Shown: piece after piece, positions 18,533 through 28,561 of the stretch
Layout of the letters: every line of letters begins with the position of its first letter
How positions within the stretch are numbered: position 1 is the first letter of the stretch
Assembly (NCBI GenBank): GCA_902780455.1
Contig: CACZFO010000001.1
Coordinates: 186,001-250,000, forward strand
From: an uncultured Bacteroidia bacterium
GTDB lineage: Bacteria > Bacteroidota > Bacteroidia > Bacteroidales > UBA932
Length of the DNA stretch: 64,000 nt
Direction: 5' to 3'
The notes under the pieces: model-generated
Databases searched by the model: none
What the model saw: the letters and a program-made list of their open reading frames with translations, nothing else
Told to the model about the DNA's origin: nothing
Program-made: the position numbers and the translations under genes

Positions 18533-18582
18533 CAGTTGTGTACTGGGAGGTTCCAAGTATCTAATGGTATTGGTTTACAATG

Positions 18583-18590
18583 CAAATATA
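18583..18590 (-). promoter_or_regulatory. -7 box TATATTTG of gldE
   Basis: A minus-strand TAnnTTTG match about 50 bases before ATG 18532. Confidence 0.55.
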
Positions 18591-18643
18591 ATAATTCAGA
18601 TAATAAGCAGAAAATATGTTACGTAAAATGTCTGCTCTTGTTA

Positions 18644-18757
18644 TTCGACGATGGTGCGCTATAAGTGACTGATTTCCAGGGGCCCCTAGAATAAGAGGTT
18701 TTAGAGTCTTATTTGGAGAGGCCTTGATATTCAACGAGTTGCAGAATACCATAGCCG
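18644..18757 (+). repeat. Family A palindromic repeat, copy A3 (degenerate)
   Basis: Left end TTCGACGATGGTG, right end ATACCATAGCCGC, with the interior AATAAGAGG..GTCTTATTTGG shared with A1 and A2. Several changes relative to the others, so an older copy. It fills the space between gldE and groEL together with the terminator. Confidence 0.8.
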
Positions 18758-18758
18758 C

Positions 18759-18787
18759 AAAAAAACACCCCGGAAAATCCGGGGTGC
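18759..18787 (-). terminator. Terminator of groES-groEL
   Basis: On the minus strand CACCCCGG and CCGGGGTG (18766-18773 with 18779-18786) form a stem with a 5-base loop, followed by seven T. About 100 bases separate it from the groEL stop at 18890. Confidence 0.88.
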
Positions 18788-18889
18788 TTCTTCTGGAATT
18801 CAGAGAACCAGCATCTGGCGGAAAATCTTGTTTCAGGGGAAAGTATCCTGCCTGTTGTAAGAAGGCTTTCCGCTCAAAGTTGCCAGCTT

Positions 18890-20533
<1,644 letters not shown>

Positions 20534-20538
20534 TTAAA

Positions 20539-20814
20539 TTATCCGATTACTGCAAGAACATCGCTCTGACGCATGATCATGTAGGTCTTTCCGTCAGGGG
20601 CATTAACCTCGGTTCCAGCATATTTTCCGTAGAGAACAACATCGCCTACCTTCAGTTCCATAGGCTCGTCCTTCTTTCCAGGACCTGCTGCTACTACTGT
20701 TCCTTCCTGTGGTTTTTCCTTTGCGTTGTCAGGGATGATGATTCCGCTGGCAGTCTTTTTCTCAGCCTCTTTAGGCTCAATCAGTACTCTGTCTGCTAAT
20801 GGTCTGATATTCAT
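20539..20814 (-). CDS. groES: 10-kDa co-chaperonin GroES
   Basis: 91 residues. The lid of the GroEL chamber. It has the N-terminal NIRPLADRVLIEP, the mobile loop region (KKTASGIIIPDN) and the GDVVLYGKYAGTEV block. First gene of the groES-groEL operon. Confidence 0.98.
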   Translation of the reverse strand: MNIRPLADRVLIEPKEAEKKTASGIIIPDNAKEKPQEGTVVAAGPGKKDEPMELKVGDVVLYGKYAGTEVNAPDGKTYMIMRQSDVLAVIG

Positions 20815-21122
20815 AGTTGTATGTTTTTAAATATTACTTTTTAGATAATTATATCAAATAAAATCTTTTCCAGTTAAAACTCGTTGTTCCGTTAGTCGTG
20901 TTGGTTCTCGTTAGTCCTCGTTAGTCTCGTGAGTCTCATTATTCCTCGTTGGTACTTGCTTGTCAGTTTTCAGTAAGTTCAACCGGGAACTCACACGGCA
21001 GAAGCAGATAAGGCAAAGCCTGTGCCACTGCTTTGCCATGTCTATTTTCTGCCATTTTGTCCGATTAAATAAATCTCTGGGTAAAGGGATTTTTGTAACT
21101 TGCAGCAGTGTTTGAAGGAATC
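20815..21122. other. Intergenic region between groES and tadA with short GTTAGTC-type repeats
   Basis: 308 bases without a gene. Bases 20881-20957 contain several diverged copies of a 10-12 base word (variants of CTCGTTAGTC). No CIRCE inverted repeat (TTAGCACTC/GAGTGCTAA) is visible, so HrcA control of groES-groEL is not supported. Near groES, the minus strand is AT-rich and includes TTTGATATAATTATC, but no clear TAnnTTTG box can be chosen. Confidence 0.4.
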
Positions 21123-21620
21123 ATGGATTTAGAACAGCTTAAAATAGACATAGATTTTATGATCCAGGCCCTGAAGGAGGCGGAAGCGGCTGCCGAGGAG
21201 GGAGAGGTTCCGGTGGGTTGCGTGATTGTCGCCGACGGCGGGTCTTCAACCTCAAAGCGAAAGGCTTCCGGCGGAAGGATCATAGCCCGGGCGCATAACC
21301 TTACGGAAACCCTCAAGGACCCCACAGCTCATGCCGAGATGCAGGCTGTTACCAGCGCTTCCGCATACCTGGGTGGGAAGTACCTGGACAAATGTACCCT
21401 GTATGTAACAGTGGAGCCTTGCCCCATGTGTGCAGCAGCCCTTAACTGGTGTCAGATAGGGAGGGTGGTTTACGGGTGCGCAGATCCTAAGAAAGGAGCC
21501 TCCATGTATGCTCCTAACCTCTACCATCCTAAGACGAAGATTACCGGCGGGGTTCTTGAGAAGGAGTGCTCGAAGGTCATGACGGACTTCTTCTCCCGAA
21601 AGCGAAAAAGCAAGCACTGA
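21123..21620 (+). CDS. tadA: tRNA-specific adenosine deaminase TadA with a 13-residue insertion
   Basis: 165 residues from ATG 21123 (an in-frame GTG at 21108 is less likely). It deaminates A34 to inosine in tRNA-Arg. The zinc and catalytic residues are in place: HAE at 70-72 and PCPMC with C100 and C103. Between the strands VGCVIVAD and GRIIARAHN lies an extra Gly/Ser/Lys-rich stretch (about 38-51: GGSSTSKRKASG) that other TadA proteins lack; it would sit at a turn. Stands alone; the Gdx-type exporter gene follows after a separate promoter. Confidence 0.95.
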   Translation: MDLEQLKIDIDFMIQALKEAEAAAEEGEVPVGCVIVADGGSSTSKRKASGGRIIARAHNLTETLKDPTAHAEMQAVTSASAYLGGKYLDKCTLYVTVEPCPMCAAALNWCQIGRVVYGCADPKKGASMYAPNLYHPKTKITGGVLEKECSKVMTDFFSRKRKSKH

Positions 21621-21645
21621 CCTGTTTTCATCCTTAATGCAATCG

Positions 21646-21675
21646 CCCTTTCAGGCAAAAATGTCGCTGAAAGGG
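21646..21675 (+). terminator. Hairpin after tadA, possible terminator
   Basis: CCCTTTCAG (21646-21654) pairs with CTGAAAGGG (21667-21675). No good T run follows, so its function as a terminator is uncertain. Confidence 0.35.
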
Positions 21676-21693
21676 TAAATCAATCGTTTTGTC

Positions 21694-21701
21694 TATCTTT
21701 G
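21694..21701 (+). promoter_or_regulatory. -7 box TATCTTTG of the SMR exporter gene
   Basis: A TAnnTTTG match 63 bases before ATG 21765. It supports the shorter start over the in-frame codon at 21699. Confidence 0.55.
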
Positions 21702-21764
21702 AGGGTCCAAAGTAGGAGACGCCGGGATTTGCTGCAGCCCTCGATATGGACAACATCAGTAGTT

Positions 21765-22088
21765 ATGAATTGGGTTATTCTGATTGTTGCTGGGCTGTGT
21801 GAATGTGGATTCACATTTTGTCTGGGCAAAGCCAAGGTGGCGACCGGCTGGGAAGCCACGGCCTGGTATGCAGGTTTTGTCATCGTTTCTGCACTCAGCA
21901 TGATTCTTCTTGCCAAGGCGAGCAGGACTATTCCTATCGGGACTGCTTATCCTGTATGGACCGGAATAGGTGCCGTAGGAACCGTCCTCATCGGCATTTT
22001 TGTATTCAACGAGGCGGCCGGTTTCTGGCGTCTTTTCTTTATCTCGACACTCATAATCTCCATCGTAGGCCTGAAGATCCTCTCATGA
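21765..22088 (+). CDS. Small multidrug resistance protein, SugE/Gdx type
   Basis: 107 residues with four hydrophobic segments. The start MNWVILIVAGLCECGF aligns with SMR N-termini and places the essential Glu at residue 13. The block PIGTAYPVWTGIGAVGT and the end GLKIL match the SugE/Gdx branch, whose characterised members export guanidinium rather than large drugs. A longer in-frame start at 21699 would add 22 residues with no membrane logic and overlaps the promoter. No guanidine riboswitch was recognised in the leader. Functions as a dimer in the inner membrane. Confidence 0.85.
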   Translation: MNWVILIVAGLCECGFTFCLGKAKVATGWEATAWYAGFVIVSALSMILLAKASRTIPIGTAYPVWTGIGAVGTVLIGIFVFNEAAGFWRLFFISTLIISIVGLKILS

Positions 22089-22127
22089 GGAATCAATGTT
22101 CTGGATAAAAGGCTGCCCTTGTGGCGG

Positions 22128-23141
22128 CTACTCGTGCCCCATTACGTAGTGCTCGGCAATGGATTCCAGGACTCTGAGGCAGTGTGGAAGGGAGGCGTCT
22201 TTGAGGATGACGTTTTTCTCGGAGTCAAGAAGGTATATGCTCGGCGATGCCCGGAGCGTGTAGATGGTTCCCTGGTCCAGCTCTCCGACAGGGTCATAGG
22301 CGTAGATCCAGTCGGAAGGGAAGTCGGCCTTCCTTTCATCCCAGAGGACTGTCTTTCCGCCCGGAGAAACGGCGAGGACCTTCATCATACCCATGCCCAC
22401 CAGATTCAGGACCGGGTCTGCGGTCTTCATCGCTTCGAGTGCCTGGCGGCAGTTAGGGCAGTCGGGATCGTTGAAGAAAATCAGGAGGTATTCGGCCTTG
22501 ATGTTGTGCATTGTGGACTGACGGCCACCGGAAGTGGCGTAACGGAAGTCTGCGGCCGGGGTTCCTACCTTGTTCTTGTTGCAGACGTCTTTCTGCCACC
22601 TGAATGATTCCTTTACGTTGGCCGGAATGACCTTGCATGTTTCTATGCCGTCCAGGATAGGCAGGTAGAGTTCATCGTTGAGGAACGGGGAGTGGGCGTC
22701 AAAGAGCATCTTTTCTCCGCACTGCATTATCTGGCTGAAGAAGACAGGGTAACCGTCTTCGGCAAGCTTGACGGCCCGGTCTACCAGCTTGGTGACGGAA
22801 TTGCGGGCGATGGTGTCGTCTACTGCTGAAATCGCTGAGACATAGCCCTGGAAAGATTCTTCAAAGATCTGCGGACTCACTCCAAGCACGGTTGCGGTAT
22901 CGGGCTTAAGCGCAAGCAGGCGGTCCTGGCTGAGGAACTCGTCCCAGTAGTGACGGGCCACGAACTCTGCTGCTATCTTTCTGTTAGATGCAACCGTTAC
23001 GGGTACCTTAACGGATGGGAATATGTTTGTCTGATAAGGAGATTTTCCGTCTTTGCCGGAATTGCGGCAACCGGATAAAACAAACAAGCCCGCTGCTGTT
23101 ACTACAAACAGAGCTAGGGCTACACTGACAAGACGCTTCAT
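22128..23141 (-). CDS. DUF5106-like lipoprotein with thioredoxin-fold domain
   Basis: 337 residues from ATG 23141. The lipobox LFVLSGC marks a type II signal peptide. Residues ~30-190 resemble the DUF5106 region found before thioredoxin-like domains in Bacteroidota; residues ~200-337 are thioredoxin-like, with LLIFFNDPDCPNCRQ holding a CPNC redox pair. Probably a periplasm-facing thiol protein; partner unknown. A longer reading frame extends through the tRNA-Gln gene and is rejected as a start. Convergent with the SMR gene 39 bases away. Confidence 0.82.
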   Translation of the reverse strand: MKRLVSVALALFVVTAAGLFVLSGCRNSGKDGKSPYQTNIFPSVKVPVTVASNRKIAAEFVARHYWDEFLSQDRLLALKPDTATVLGVSPQIFEESFQGYVSAISAVDDTIARNSVTKLVDRAVKLAEDGYPVFFSQIMQCGEKMLFDAHSPFLNDELYLPILDGIETCKVIPANVKESFRWQKDVCNKNKVGTPAADFRYATSGGRQSTMHNIKAEYLLIFFNDPDCPNCRQALEAMKTADPVLNLVGMGMMKVLAVSPGGKTVLWDERKADFPSDWIYAYDPVGELDQGTIYTLRASPSIYLLDSEKNVILKDASLPHCLRVLESIAEHYVMGHE

Positions 23142-23159
23142 AAAAACTATCTTAAATTG

Positions 23160-23230
23160 TTGAGATACCAGGATTCGAACCTGGACAAACAGAACCAAAA
23201 TCTGTTGTGCTACCATTACACCATATCTCA
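23160..23230 (-). tRNA. tRNA-Gln(TTG)
   Basis: 71 bases on the minus strand. The acceptor stem TGAGATA/TATCTCA, the anticodon stem ACAGA/TCTGT with loop TTTTGGT (anticodon TTG), and the T arm CAGGTTCGAATCCTG all form. Discriminator A; CCA is not encoded. It is 18 bases upstream of the thioredoxin-like lipoprotein start and may be co-transcribed with it. Confidence 0.96.
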
Positions 23231-23407
23231 ATGACATCCACTGCTCTGGATACGGTTTCCGGATATTGTCCGTACATCACATTTCCCGTTGGCATTGCCC
23301 GGCTTTCAGGATTGGATCTTTTCCGTTGGGCGGACTGAAACAACATCAGCGGCTTCCTGTCCGGATGGGTTGCAAAAGTAATAAAACTCTGTCAACTGCA
23401 CAAGGGA

Positions 23408-23525
23408 CGGCGATGGTGTCTTGTAAGTTGTTGGCTTTCAGGCCTTCCTGAAATAAGACATGCTTATATCCAGCTCTTATTTTGGGAGCATCTGACTATC
23501 AACCGGTTACACAACACCATCGCCG
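23408..23525 (+). repeat. Family A palindromic repeat, copy A4
   Basis: Left end CGGCGATGGTGTCTTGTAA, identical over 19 bases to A1. Right end ACACCATCGCCG. The interior keeps AATAAGA and TCTTATTTTGGGAG. It occupies most of the 380-base space between tRNA-Gln and the Na/Pi symporter gene, where nothing else is seen except a minus-strand TTACTTTTGC at about 23369-23378, possibly the tRNA promoter. Confidence 0.9.
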
Positions 23526-23611
23526 AACCCCCCCATGCTCGGGATCTTGCGCTGTGTTATTGTCTAAGATTTCCGGGCCAGGTTATTACTGTTCTTGGGG
23601 GCTGGTTGTCC

Positions 23612-25300
23612 TTACTTGATCTCGATGATGGCTTCGGAGATGTTGATCATGAAGTCTCCTACATGCTCGAACTCGTTGATCATATCCACGTAATAAGTAC
23701 CGGTAAGATAGCTGTAGGTGTTGTTCTCCAGATTGAGCAGATGCTCTTCCTTGAGGTTGTTGCGGTATTCGTTGATTTCCTGCTCCACATCCTGGGCGTT
23801 GGAGATGTCCGAAATGCCGGCGTAGCCAAGGTCAAGGTTCTTCTCCATTACGTCAAAGCCCTTGAAGATGAGGTCCATCATGAAGCCCAGGCGGGTGACC
23901 ATGTCTTCGTCGAAGGTGGCATTGTGGATGTTGCGTCTCTGGAGTATCCTTCCTATGTTGAAGCCGCTGTCTCCGATGCTTTCCAGTTCGCTGATGACCT
24001 TGAACATAGCCTGTATCCTGCGGGCTGACTCTTCGGAGAGATCCCATTCTGAAACTTCGTTCAGGTATTTGGCTATCTCGAATTCTATCTTGTCGGTTAT
24101 CTGCTCGTAGTGCTCCAGTTTATGGTAGAGTTCGTCGAACTTCTCGGGATCGGTGGTGTTGATGCTTTCACGTGCAAGCTCGTACTGCTCGCGGCAGATC
24201 TTCACGAAGTGGAGTATCTCGCTCTTGGCCTGGCCAAGGGAGAGTTCGGCTGTGGAGAGAGGTCCGCCGTGTATGTACTGGAGCCTGTATTCCTCGTCTT
24301 CCGGCTTGCCCGGCAGGAGCCTGGTAACAAAGGCAACTATCTTGTTGGTGAAGCCTACCAGTATGCAGGTATTGCTTATGTTGAAAAGGGTGTGCACCAT
24401 GGCGATGGAGCACAGTATGGAGAAGGTTGAGGCTCCGCTTACCAGAGGGTTGTCCAGCCCGAGGGCCATGATCACCTTGGATACCACCCACAGGAAAGGA
24501 TGGTAGAGGATGAGCACCCAGAGTACTCCGAACAGGTTGAAGAACGCGTGTCCGGCAGCGGCCCTCCTTGCGGAGATGTTGGCTACGGAGGCTGCCATGT
24601 TGGCCGTAAGGGTAGTTCCTATGTTTTCGCCGAGCACCAGTGCGGCGCCGAGTTCAAAGTTCAGACCGTTGGAGCACATCATCAGGGTAAGGGCCATGGT
24701 GGCAGCTGAGGACTGCAGCATGATGGTAACCAATGTTCCTATGAGAACGCAGATCAGAACGCTCCAGAACCCGAACCTGCTCCATCCGTTGATAAGTTCC
24801 TTAACCTTTTCAAGGATGGCCGGGTCTACGGAGGTCTGGACCATGCTGAGTCCGAGGAACATGATTGCAAAACCCATGATCATCAGTCCAAGGCTCTTGC
24901 GCTTCTTGCTCTTGCCCATGGTGATGACGAATCCAACGGCTATCAGAGGAATGGCTATGGTAGCCACTCCGCCGGAAAATCCGATCAGGGCAAACAGCCA
25001 GGCGGAAACCGTAGTTCCGATGTTGGCTCCCATGATTACGCCTATACTCTGGGCCAGGGTGAGCAGACCGGCATTCACAAAACTTACCACCATAAGGGTT
25101 GTTGCCGCAGAAGACTGTATGCAGGCTGTTACCGTAAGACCTGTCAGTACCCTCTTGAAGGCGTTGGAGGTCATCATGGCCAGAAAACTCCTGAGCTTCT
25201 CACCGGCAACTTTCTGCAGGTTCTCGCTCATCATGCTCATTCCGAACAGGAAAAGGGCCAGAGAACCCAGAAGCTTGAATATAGACATTGCAATGTTCAT
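23612..25300 (-). CDS. Na/Pi-cotransporter family protein with PhoU-like domain
   Basis: 562 residues. The N-terminal ~340 residues carry the duplicated Na/Pi symporter core: QSSAATTLMVVSFVNAGLL and QSSAATMALTLMM each hold the QSSA signature, and GANIGTT / GENIGTT repeats flank them. Residues ~350-560 form a helical PhoU-like domain. Such proteins import phosphate with Na+. GTG 25303 is also in frame; ATG 25300 is used, and MSIFKLLGSL at 25288 is possible because the -7 box is very close. Divergent from the 1062-residue outer-membrane protein gene. Confidence 0.92.
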   Translation of the reverse strand: MNIAMSIFKLLGSLALFLFGMSMMSENLQKVAGEKLRSFLAMMTSNAFKRVLTGLTVTACIQSSAATTLMVVSFVNAGLLTLAQSIGVIMGANIGTTVSAWLFALIGFSGGVATIAIPLIAVGFVITMGKSKKRKSLGLMIMGFAIMFLGLSMVQTSVDPAILEKVKELINGWSRFGFWSVLICVLIGTLVTIMLQSSAATMALTLMMCSNGLNFELGAALVLGENIGTTLTANMAASVANISARRAAAGHAFFNLFGVLWVLILYHPFLWVVSKVIMALGLDNPLVSGASTFSILCSIAMVHTLFNISNTCILVGFTNKIVAFVTRLLPGKPEDEEYRLQYIHGGPLSTAELSLGQAKSEILHFVKICREQYELARESINTTDPEKFDELYHKLEHYEQITDKIEFEIAKYLNEVSEWDLSEESARRIQAMFKVISELESIGDSGFNIGRILQRRNIHNATFDEDMVTRLGFMMDLIFKGFDVMEKNLDLGYAGISDISNAQDVEQEINEYRNNLKEEHLLNLENNTYSYLTGTYYVDMINEFEHVGDFMINISEAIIEIK

Positions 25301-25306
25301 CACAAC

Positions 25307-25314
25307 AAATTTAG
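25307..25314 (-). promoter_or_regulatory. -7 box TAAATTTG of the Na/Pi symporter gene
   Basis: A minus-strand TAnnTTTG match directly upstream of the gene. It implies a very short leader, or a start at 25288. Confidence 0.5.
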
Positions 25315-25346
25315 TCCTAATCGTCGAGTTTTAAAAATGAAACCGC

Positions 25347-25354
25347 TATTTTTG
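25347..25354 (+). promoter_or_regulatory. -7 box TATTTTTG of the 1062-residue outer-membrane protein gene
   Basis: A TAnnTTTG match 18 bases before ATG 25373, in the divergent region with the Na/Pi gene. Confidence 0.5.
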
Positions 25355-25372
25355 GAATAGAAATTTTCAACT

Positions 25373-28300
25373 ATGAACAAAATTGTAACAACCGGTGCCT
25401 GTGTTCCATCATTTACAGGACGCATTCTGCTGGCAGTTCTGGCTTTTGTTTTCTTTTTCTCAGCGACAGCTTCGGCTCAGTATTACGATATAGGGAGTGA
25501 GAAACCCTCCGTCAAGTGGAAGAGGATGCAAGGCAGGAACTTTGAGATCATATATCCTCAGGGTGCGGCCAGGAATGCTGCCGGCTACTTGAAGCTAGTA
25601 GAAGCTGCTTACGGAATATATGCGGATTCGGTAAGATACAACTACGGCCTGTCTGGGAGATTTCCTCTGGTGCTCCATCCTTTCAATGCAGAAAGCAATG
25701 GCATAACTGTCTGGGGACCGCGTCAGATAGACTTTTTTGCCCAGCCGCCGGTAGATGTGCTTTCTACGGAACCTTGGGATATGTCTCTGGCTTCTCACGA
25801 AGGACGTCATGCCTGGCAGATAGCCCATTTCAACCGCGGATTGTTCAAGGTGCTGTACTGGCCTCTGGGAGACCAGCTCATAGGTGCTGCTTCTGCAGTA
25901 TATCCTTCCCAGTGGTTCCTGGAGGGAGACGCCGTTGTGGCCGAGACACAGATGAGCAAAGGCGGAAGGGGACGGAGCGGATTTTTCCTCTGCGAAGTCC
26001 TCAAGTGCATCGTGCCTGAAGACGGAGATGCCGACGGTTATTTCTACGGTAGGAACCGCTCCTGGGACCGCTGGCGTTTTGGCAGCGTGAAGGCTTATTC
26101 TCCGGACAAGTACAGCGTGGGCTATATGATAAACTCAATGGCCCGCAAACATAGCGGGGATGTTGACCTTGCAGACAAGATTCTCAACTATGAAACCCGC
26201 CATTTCATGAGTGCCAACGTAGTGGCATCGGCGTTCAAGGAATATACAGGCAAGACCCATCGCGAATATACCAGGGGCAGTCTTCTGCAGGAATTCCTGC
26301 GCATCAACACAAACCAGGAGCTGGAAGATGTGCTGGAAGAGGCAGGGAAAAACATGGGAGACTCTTCTGAGAAGATGGATTTTGAACCGGTCAGAAGAAC
26401 TGGTCAGCAGTACGGTTATTATACGGAGTTTACTAATCTGGCTGCCGTGGGGGAAGATTCTCTTGTAGCCGTTGTGTCGGGTAAGGGTAATCCCGGCACA
26501 CTGGTTCTTCTGACCAGGCAGCAGTGCGGTTTCCTGCATCGGTCAGGAAAGGAGTGGAAGGCAACCGCTCTCCGTCCGTTCTCTGAAGATGCAGAAAAAC
26601 TCTTTTACTACGCTGGTAAAATATGGTGGAGCGAGTGCAACACAGATCCGCGCTGGGAGCAGCATGGTTCCAATGCGATCAACAGCTATGATCTCAAGAC
26701 CGGCGATATGGATGAAATATCCGATGAGAATCTTTCCCTTCACAATCCATTCGTGGTGCAGTTTGACGGCCGCCCTCTCCTTTGCAGCGTTGTCTGCAGG
26801 ACGGACCACAGGAACAGCATGATAAAATCGTTGATGTTCCTGGACGATGGATCCGCTTTTGACGGCCTTGAGTTCAAGACTGAAGGGCAGATAACTTCCG
26901 CTTCTTCTTCCGGATCGGACATTTGGTATTTAGTCCTGAGTGAGGCTGACGGAGGTAAGATGGAGATAAACGTCATTTCTCCGGTCATGACTTCAGACGG
27001 AGGTATAGAATTCACTGGAAAAGCAAACGTTTACTCAACCAATCACATAATCAAGGATCTCCAGTGCAGCGGAGATGGAGTCTATTTCATTACGGACCAG
27101 TTCGGCTGCCCCGTTATATGCAGGCTCGATCCTTCAACCGGAAAACTGTCTCTGGCTTCAATCTCAGAAGAGGTTTGCTCTTTCAGCGTTGTCGGTTCCG
27201 AAACGATTTTCGTATCAAGGGACGAAAAGGACAGGGGAGCTTTCCTTTATCGCGACAAGCAGATTTCCGTTCCTCTTACCAAGGATATGGAGTTCAAATA
27301 TCCTTTGGCAGAGGAGCTTTCAAGACAGTACAATCAGAAGTACGGCAAGATTGCAGGCCAGGCATGGAATGAGGATGACCACTTTGTAGAGGAAGACTAC
27401 AGGAAAGGAGTCCATCTTTTCAGACTCCATTCCTGGGCTCCCGTTTATGCTGAATTCAGCGGGGTGACTCAAGGGGATTTTGAAGAATTCTACGAAGAAG
27501 CCCTGCCGGGTGTAACTCTCTATTCCCAGAATACGCTGGGTACGATGAGGGCTTCTGCCGGATACGCCTATCAGAAAAGAGATGGTTATTTCTTGACATC
27601 CAAGAATCTTCACTCGGCTCATGCAACTCTAAGCTGGAGCGGATGGTACCCTGTCCTGGAAGGAGAATTCCATTTCAACGACAGGATCATGTACAAGAAG
27701 GACAAGTATTCCGTAAGGACTGCAGTTGGCGTCTCAGTTCCTCTGAAATTTGACGGTATAGGCTGGAATTCCGCTGTTACTCCTTATACCGGCTGGTCTT
27801 ACAGAAACGACCAGGTGGTACTGGATGTAGAGTCTTCCGAACCGTCTGAATCCGATCCCGAGGTGGATGAGGATTACAGATATACTCTCCACCAGATAGA
27901 CCGTCACCAGATGAACTTTTCCATCGGAGCCTACAGCTCCCAGTATGTGGCTGAGGCTGCGGTATTTCCGCGCTGGGGCATCGGCGGAAGGGTTGCAGCA
28001 TCGGTGAGTCCGGATGGAAAAAAGAATTTCGGGTCTGAGTATTCCGCTTATGTCTACGGATATGTTCCAGGTATTACCTTCAATCAGGGCCTCAGGCTGA
28101 GTGCTTCCTTCCAGAGGCAGAATGCCGGCGGCAAGAAGTACTGGCTTGACAATCACATTGACGGACCTAGAGGATTCACCGAGGAGATGTTCGGACGCAA
28201 CATGATCAGGGCTACTGCAGATTATGCTGTTCCAATCTATCTCGGCGATGTTTCAGTTGGTCCGATTGCCTATCTGAAGCAGCTTCAGCTGATTCCGTTC

Positions 28301-28561
28301 GTAGATTATGCCAAGGTGGATTTCTTCCGTATAGGGGAGACCAAGGGCTCTTTCCATTACCAGTGGGAAGACCGCTGGTCATTTGGAGCTGACGTGATGC
28401 TTAAGGGACATTTCCTCAGGATAGGCTTCCCTATGTACATCGGCGTAAGATATGCCCGCACCAATAAGCCGGGAGATATCGGCAACATGGCAACTGGCGC
28501 CTACAAGGGAGACGGAAACAAGAATTTCTTCAAGCTTCTTCTTGGAGTGGAATTCCATTGA
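25373..28561 (+). CDS. Exported protein with gluzincin-like HEGRH motif, propeller-like middle and C-terminal outer-membrane barrel
   Basis: 1062 residues. A signal peptide ends near residue 35 (FFFSATASAQ). Residues ~45-300 resemble the peptidase-MA/M1-like fold: HEGRH at 142-146 fits HExxH, and WFLEGDAVVAE (E184) fits the downstream glutamate segment of gluzincins. The middle (about 345-640) has repeated strand patterns like a TolB-type propeller. The last ~350 residues alternate in the manner of an outer-membrane beta-barrel and end with a strand closing in an aromatic-type terminus (LLLGVEFH). No characterised member was recognised. Its 3' end overlaps uvrC tail-to-tail by 32 bases. Confidence 0.75.
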   Translation: MNKIVTTGACVPSFTGRILLAVLAFVFFFSATASAQYYDIGSEKPSVKWKRMQGRNFEIIYPQGAARNAAGYLKLVEAAYGIYADSVRYNYGLSGRFPLVLHPFNAESNGITVWGPRQIDFFAQPPVDVLSTEPWDMSLASHEGRHAWQIAHFNRGLFKVLYWPLGDQLIGAASAVYPSQWFLEGDAVVAETQMSKGGRGRSGFFLCEVLKCIVPEDGDADGYFYGRNRSWDRWRFGSVKAYSPDKYSVGYMINSMARKHSGDVDLADKILNYETRHFMSANVVASAFKEYTGKTHREYTRGSLLQEFLRINTNQELEDVLEEAGKNMGDSSEKMDFEPVRRTGQQYGYYTEFTNLAAVGEDSLVAVVSGKGNPGTLVLLTRQQCGFLHRSGKEWKATALRPFSEDAEKLFYYAGKIWWSECNTDPRWEQHGSNAINSYDLKTGDMDEISDENLSLHNPFVVQFDGRPLLCSVVCRTDHRNSMIKSLMFLDDGSAFDGLEFKTEGQITSASSSGSDIWYLVLSEADGGKMEINVISPVMTSDGGIEFTGKANVYSTNHIIKDLQCSGDGVYFITDQFGCPVICRLDPSTGKLSLASISEEVCSFSVVGSETIFVSRDEKDRGAFLYRDKQISVPLTKDMEFKYPLAEELSRQYNQKYGKIAGQAWNEDDHFVEEDYRKGVHLFRLHSWAPVYAEFSGVTQGDFEEFYEEALPGVTLYSQNTLGTMRASAGYAYQKRDGYFLTSKNLHSAHATLSWSGWYPVLEGEFHFNDRIMYKKDKYSVRTAVGVSVPLKFDGIGWNSAVTPYTGWSYRNDQVVLDVESSEPSESDPEVDEDYRYTLHQIDRHQMNFSIGAYSSQYVAEAAVFPRWGIGGRVAASVSPDGKKNFGSEYSAYVYGYVPGITFNQGLRLSASFQRQNAGGKKYWLDNHIDGPRGFTEEMFGRNMIRATADYAVPIYLGDVSVGPIAYLKQLQLIPFVDYAKVDFFRIGETKGSFHYQWEDRWSFGADVMLKGHFLRIGFPMYIGVRYARTNKPGDIGNMATGAYKGDGNKNFFKLLLGVEFH

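Noticed and set aside
20815..21000. CIRCE-type heat-shock operator before groES
   Set aside because: No TTAGCACTC..GAGTGCTAA inverted repeat is present.
21620..21765. Possible guanidine riboswitch before the Gdx-type exporter
   Set aside because: None of the conserved guanidine-I, II or III motifs could be recognised in the short leader.
23142..23237. N-terminal extension of the thioredoxin-like lipoprotein into the tRNA-Gln gene
   Set aside because: The extension is the tRNA read as codons. The signal peptide begins at ATG 23141.
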